Below are positions 59,580-64,000 of a stretch of DNA of 64,000 nucleotides, piece by piece. The stretch lies in assembly GCA_023101725.1 (NCBI GenBank), contig JALJCO010012682.1, positions 2,774,599-2,838,598 of the forward strand. Direction: 5' to 3'. This DNA comes from Atherinomorus stipes. Lineage: Eukaryota > Chordata > Actinopteri > Atheriniformes > Atherinidae. How positions within the stretch are numbered: position 1 is the first letter of the stretch; every line of letters starts with the position of its first letter. Both the position numbers and the translations under genes were made by a program. The notes below the pieces were generated by a model that ran no database searches, had not been told where the DNA came from, and saw only the letters and a program-made list of their open reading frames with translations.

Positions 59580-60230
59580 GACATGTGGAAGCAGTGGACA
59601 GAAGGGGTGAAGTTCTGCCGTCAAGGAGCTTTTTAACCATCTCAGTGACGTCAGACCCTGAGATAGGAGAGTCCATCCCTGAATCCCCAGATTCTGACTC
59701 ATTGGAAGACAAGTTGGTTGGATCAAGGAAGTCTTCGAAATGCTCTTACCACCGACTCACAATACCCACAATGTCCTGAGTGAAGGTAAGTGGTGCCCTT
59801 TGCCCATTGTACACATTGTTAACAGTGCACTGCTTTATCCTCCTGAGCTGTTGGATGTTGTTCCAGAAATCTCCTCGTAGCCATCTGGAAGTCATTCTCC
59901 ATGGCCACAAGAAACTCCTATGCCTGAGTTTGGCCTCTCGGCATATCAGCTTCAGAATCCCACAGACCATAAAGGACAGGTGATAAGACTCCTTAAGATT
60001 GACAGAATCTCTCACTACCAGTATAACGCCTTCTGACAGGGGACTCTGCCAAACATTCCCAGTAGACACACAATAGCTGTGTGCATGCTGTGAAGTGCGG
60101 ATTCGTCGGCTGCATACGTCACATTGGTGCGTCAAGTACTGCCCCGTTTCAAAAACATCCGAAAGAGCCTCAGAATCTAGCCTACAAACCCACCCTCCAT
60201 ATAGCCTGAAACAAAGGATACAGTACATTG
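59580..60230 (-). mobile_element. LINE ORF2 relic: region between endonuclease and RT
   Basis: The minus-strand frames read VRDSVNLKESYHLSF, then EAKLRHRSFLWPW, DFWNNIQQLRRIKQCTVNN, VYNGQRAPLTFTQDIVG and MSSNESESGDSGMDSPISGS. This is the run just before the reverse transcriptase core in the common fish LINE (usual form: FWNNIRQLRRGKQC...DSPISGAEVTEVVKKLLGG). A frameshift separates the two main frames. It lies 5' of the RT relic at 54.5-55.3 kb and 3' of the endonuclease relic at 62.5 kb, as expected for one minus-strand element. Confidence 0.85.
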
Positions 60231-60326
60231 CATGTATCCTTCGTGGCCTTGCCTATCCCAGAATTCATTGCACTGTCGCATCAGTGCTGAAGACATGAGA
60301 CAAAATGAGCTCATGCAGACAGTTAA

Positions 60327-60923
60327 AGTTGTACTTCCGTGGTCATTTCATTAATATTTCTGTGTTCTCCATTATTATTGAATGCATTCTGCATCGTTTC
60401 TGTTTAAAAAAACCTTCTGGTTGCTTAGTATCCAGCTGTATTTGTATACTAGAAGAGAGGCTTGTGGTCCAACGGCAGGCTTTTCCGGGTCCTTCTCATG
60501 AATTTCCGTCTGATTGGCTGGCTCCCATCAGTGTATGAAGGAAGCTCCGCCCTCTGCTCTTATTTAGCTACAGACAGGAAATAGAGCCGACAAACAAGTT
60601 TGTTCCATCATGCTAACAAACAGTTAGCTAATTAGCTTCTCAACTCCGAAGCTACAGTCTTTACTTCTAGTGTGTAGTGGAGGGTTACCTGCCTTCCAAT
60701 GGACAGATAGAAACCCCACGTGGGATACGCTATTTGCAATGTTACGTAGAAGTGCAAGGCTGTTCCCGATTCGCTCTTCTCTTCGTATTGTTTCTCTGAT
60801 GAGAAAGCACAGCCGACTGGGGGGAACGCAACGCTAGCAAGTCAGCATGTGTAAGTAAACAAGGGGAAACCCTCCGTATTTCAGAAGGAGCAAGTTAAAC
60901 GGGTTTTCAGTGGAAGGAGGCCT
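60327..60923. mobile_element. Possible TTAA-flanked element
   Basis: TTAA occurs at 60323-60326 and 60924-60927. The right end GGAAGGAGGCCT and left end AGTTGTACTTCC pair only partly. The interior has GC-moderate unique-looking text without a transposase. Element limits are tentative. Confidence 0.35.
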
Positions 60924-60930
60924 TTAAGTT

Positions 60931-61829
60931 AGTTTACAGTTACTTATATGCAGCTGATTCAAATAAAAGAATCTTAGTAATCTTAGCAACACCTATACCA
61001 AATAGCTCTCACTCTATTCTAAACAGTTTTGCTATAATAAAGTAAGATAATCGTACAGTACATCTGTTTTGTTAGTATGGGGTCTGCCTTCCTTGTAATA
61101 GAGAGAGGGAGAGAGGGAGAAAAGATGTAAGTGAAGAAAGGTATAGTCCTTTCTGGGCAGATACGTGGTCATCTCTGTGGTGGGCTGGCTGGGACATGTG
61201 CTCTGGGCTGGTTGCTGGTTTACCGATTCCTGGGAGTCTCCTGGTCTGCTTCTGATCTTTGCGTGGACAGTCACATTTGCACAATCACCGTCATTACTGG
61301 CACAGATCACTTTACCCGATACTTTTTCCTCACATTTACAGACTTGTTAACTTGCATACTGTACTAATAAAGTCACTGTATTGTCCTTATTAACCCTTGT
61401 GCCCTGTTAAGGAAATTTGTGTAGTTGCAACTACTGCGATAATTTGGGCTGTGGTTGTTCCCCCAAGCATGAAATGGAAGTGGGTTTTTTAATGTATTTT
61501 GAAATTTTTGAGTTTCGTCCATATCCACTGTATTTTGACAGTGTGAGATGTTTTTGTTACATTGTTACATGATTTGTACGATAGACTTCCATTAAAACAA
61601 TATTTTTGACCCGTTACTTTAGATTAACACGGAAAACAATTTTGCCTGTAATCTATCATTTCTTTACAGGAAAAAAACTTGTCTGTTCATGTGTAGTTGC
61701 TCCCAATGATGGTTAGCTTTGCTTTTCTTGAAGATATTGCAGGTGTTTTCCCCCCCTTACAGGTATAGCAGATTGTTGTCCGCTTTTTCTTCTCAACTCT
61801 CTTTATTTGTTCTGTTTACTGTCTCTACA
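60931..61829. other. Intergenic, no gene recognised
   Basis: No supported gene. At 61393 the text AACCCTTGTGCCCTGTTAAG resembles one end of a known kind of fish MITE, but I did not find its partner. Confidence 0.4.
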
Positions 61830-62170
61830 GGGGCGGCTGTGGCTCAGGTGGTAGAGCAGGTCGGCCAATGATCAAAGGATCGGCGGTTTGAATCCCAATC
61901 CCCCCATGAGTCATTGTGTCCTTGGGCAAGACGCTTAACCCTCCTTGCCTCCAGTAGGGGGACTGCTGGTGTGTGAATGGTTCCGGTGGTTTGTCGGAGG
62001 GGCCGTAGGCGCGAAATGGCTGCCACACTTCCGTCACCCTGCCCCAGGGCAGCTGTGGCTACATACGCACTACACCAAGTACGACTGAGGTGTGAAAGAA
62101 TAATGGATCTACTGTAAAGCGCTTTGAGTGCCTTGAAAAGCGCTATATAAATCTAATCCATTTTCTTTTC
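61830..62170 (+). mobile_element. tRNA-derived SINE
   Basis: The head GGGCGGCTGTGGCTCAGGTG holds an RNA polymerase III A box (TGGCTCAGGTGG), followed about 35 bases later by a B box (GGTTTGAATCCC). The body includes CCTTGGGCAAGACGCTTAAC. The 3' module GTAAAGCGCTTTGAGTGCCT and GCGCTATATAAATCTAATCC ends in a TTTTC-rich tail. This is a full-length-looking copy of a common teleost SINE. The ORFs on its minus strand are not genes. Confidence 0.9.
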
Positions 62171-62479
62171 TTTTGCCCCCAACTCCCTTGTCAGGTCCAG
62201 CATCAATATGCTAATTCAACAGCAGACTAATTTAAAATTAAACTATAACATTCAAATATCTTATATCTATGCCAAGAGGAGCCTTATATCCATAAAGCTC
62301 CTCTTGGCATAGCTAATTTGTTCGGCACAACACATCAGCCAGATCACCATTCTGCTTACTATGATGCTGAACAGGACAAATAAAAAAAGAAAGAAAGAAG
62401 AAAACATAGGTGTAGTGAAGGTTGCTCTGGTGGTAGTGAGGAGATTGAGGAGAGAAAAAGTATGTGTGAGAACTTTTGA
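62171..62479. other. Spacer with a short inverted repeat
   Basis: TATGCCAAGAGGAGC (62269-62283) is followed by its complement GCTCCTCTTGGCATA (62297-62311), a perfect 15-bp hairpin with a 13-base loop. No gene seen. Confidence 0.5.
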
Positions 62480-62665
62480 TCGAGTCAGCATAGGGGCCCA
62501 CCAAGATGTTTAGAACATTGGGCTCAGAGCTGCTTGTCAAGCCTCTGCCCATGTGTGCATTGAAGCTTCCCAACACAGTGATGGCATCCCTAGATGGAGC
62601 GCCCGCCCTCCAGGGACTCCAAAAAGGGTGGTTACTTTGCATTATGTTAGCCACAAACAACAGTC
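62480..62665 (-). mobile_element. LINE endonuclease-domain relic
   Basis: The minus strand reads SPWRAGAPSRDAITVLGSFN then AHMGRG. This is the AP-endonuclease motif of LINE ORF2 (usual form: APSRDAVTVLGDFNAHVG), with the conserved Asp of GDFNAH changed to Ser. The copy is dead. It is the most 5' part of the minus-strand LINE whose later parts lie at 60.2-59.6 and 55.3-54.5 kb. Confidence 0.75.
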
Positions 62666-64000
62666 AGGACCAGTCCCCATATCCAAATGAAGAAGGGATT
62701 GCTACAGTCTTTCAAATAGGATGAATATACACGCAGCGGAAGAAGAAGAATTAAAGTGCCCCTGGCATGAATTTTGCTTTTTTTGAGGATTTTGACCATA
62801 TATTTTCATTTCCCCAGCCTGCCTATGTCCCCGAAGGGATTAAATTATAGATTTGCGTTTCCTTTTTCCCTGGGTGTGTCTGCCTACATGGCGAAGTTAG
62901 CATTCACAAATGGGCTGATTGGCAGTTCGGTGTATCTTACTCCTCGTGCAGCTTGTGACGCCATGACTTCTAGCCACTTACCCCCCTCCCCCGAACAACA
63001 CTCTCCAAGTCCCTCCCTCCGAGACCTACGACAACAAACCGACATCATGGTGTCCAGTTCGCATCAGAACTGCCCTGTACCTGGCGTACAAATGTAAACA
63101 GTAAGGTTGACTGCGTATTAAGGAAAAAAATTAGTTTTTATAAAAAAAAGGGAGTGGAATTAAAGCTAAAAACAGGTTTGCGGTATCGGGGAGAGCAGCT
63201 TCAGGGAACAGAGGGAATGTAAAGGTTCGACTTTTTTTTATTTAAAGAAACCACAAAGGCTTGAACCTTTAAAATCGGAAGAGATAAGAATCCAGTATTA
63301 CAAATGTAAAACTAATGAAACCCCAGTCAAAGAGGGGGGATCAGTCACTGGGAAGTTGGGAGAGTGCCCAGTCCAAGATCCACACTGCAGTCCGGCCTCT
63401 TTGGCAGCAAGTCTGGAATAAAAACAGGAAACTGCGGCCAGTACTACGGTCTTAAGACAACATGGTCAGTTCTGCATTCTCTGGTGTACCAGGTGTCGGA
63501 TAGATACTCACACCCCAGGCAGAGCTTCCTCACTCTGCCCCTAGTGTACTTCACGTCCCGACACTGGTCTTTTCCACCCTTGGCAATGGCTCCTCGTGGA
63601 TCCGTTCCTCCACACACCAGCCCTCTCTCAAGAATTTACAGCATGACCTCTGCGACCTCAGTTTCTCTTCTCTCGTCCTCTGTGTCCTCTCCTCATCCAG
63701 TCTGTCCCCCTGCGCCTCCGCCGCTCCCACAGCCCTCTCTTTTCAGTTCCTGTTTTCCGGCAAGCGGTCCTCCTTCTCGCCACTGATTGGCTGTGCTGGC
63801 AAACTCCTGGAGATCCTATTGGTTCTTTCTGCTGTCTGTCACTTTACAGGTGCAGGCAATTTGAGTTCATCAGTGGCTAGAAGTGATCACTCTCAAGACT
63901 AAAAACTATGTGACCAAAAGAAACTCATGCAAAAATAAAACTACAACCATAAACACAAACCATGCAAAATACACAATGATCACTTCTGCCCTGTGACACA
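62666..64000. other. Window end, repeat-like, no gene recognised
   Basis: A TTAA followed by AGTGCCCCTGGCATGAATTT (62751-62774) looks like the left end of another TTAA-type element; I could not pair it with a right end. A 140-codon frame at 63364-63786 is Ser/Pro-rich and has no recognisable domain. It may be part of a transposon or chance. Confidence 0.35.

Noticed and set aside
61825..62037. Minus-strand frames of 60-70 codons, and the tRNA-like head as a tRNA gene
   Set aside because: The sequence is a tRNA-derived SINE; its body and tail show that it is a retroposon, not a functional tRNA.
63364..63786. 140-codon Ser/Pro-rich frame as a possible gene
   Set aside because: No domain, no splice context and a repeat-rich setting; kept only as an unassigned region.
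1..64000. CRISPR arrays, operons, prophage or other prokaryotic defence systems
   Set aside because: The window is vertebrate nuclear DNA; the repeated structures are microsatellites and transposons.

Overview
The window is nuclear DNA from a ray-finned (teleost) fish. The grounds are vertebrate gene families with spliced structure, teleost-type Kv1 channel and PTHrP sequences, a high load of fish-type DNA transposons, a tRNA-derived SINE and LINE fossils, and many AT/GT/CCAT microsatellites. Nothing bacterial, organellar or plainly viral was seen.

Four genes can be supported, all on the + strand. (1) A parathyroid-hormone-related protein gene (pthlh), two coding exons at 13486-13589 and 14236-14647, 171 aa. 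(2) A single-coding-exon class A GPCR at 18067-18990, 307 aa, of uncertain subfamily. It has an unusually short N-terminus and TRA where most class A receptors have DRY. (3) A Kv1.6-type Shaker channel, kcna6, at 32445-33884 (479 aa). (4) A Kv1.1-type Shaker channel, kcna1, at 38638-40113 (491 aa), about 4.8 kb downstream in the same orientation. The kcna6-kcna1 order matches the tetrapod Kv1 cluster (KCNA6-KCNA1-KCNA5 on human 12p13). PTHLH also lies on human 12p, so the linkage looks like a retained ancestral block. The two channels can be expected to co-assemble as voltage-gated K+ channel tetramers. pthlh encodes a secreted calcium and skeletal hormone and has no direct functional link to them.

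Region by region: 1-9.4 kb is intergenic with microsatellites, a SINE-like body, a small MITE and a LINE tail. 9.45-11.27 kb is a TTAA-flanked long-arm palindromic transposon, interrupted by a hAT element with a perfect 8-bp target duplication. 11.3-19.4 kb holds pthlh and the GPCR. 19.4-32 kb is intergenic with several MITEs and a decayed LINE reverse transcriptase (27.4-28.2 kb). 32-40 kb is the Kv1 pair. 40-53 kb is mostly unannotated sequence (possibly a long kcna1 3' UTR at first) with foldback and hAT-type elements. 53-64 kb is a dense nest of transposons. Three pieces of one LINE lie there on the minus strand in the correct 5'-to-3' order (endonuclease, linker, reverse transcriptase), separated by later insertions. 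A 1.13 kb foldback with two 469-bp arms sits among them.

The observations most worth a second look are the layered foldback/TTAA elements and the dispersed LINE, and the pore-mouth substitutions in both Kv1 channels (V375 in kcna1; C372 and W377 in kcna6). No unambiguously new biological system was found. All gene names rest on recognised protein similarity, without database search.
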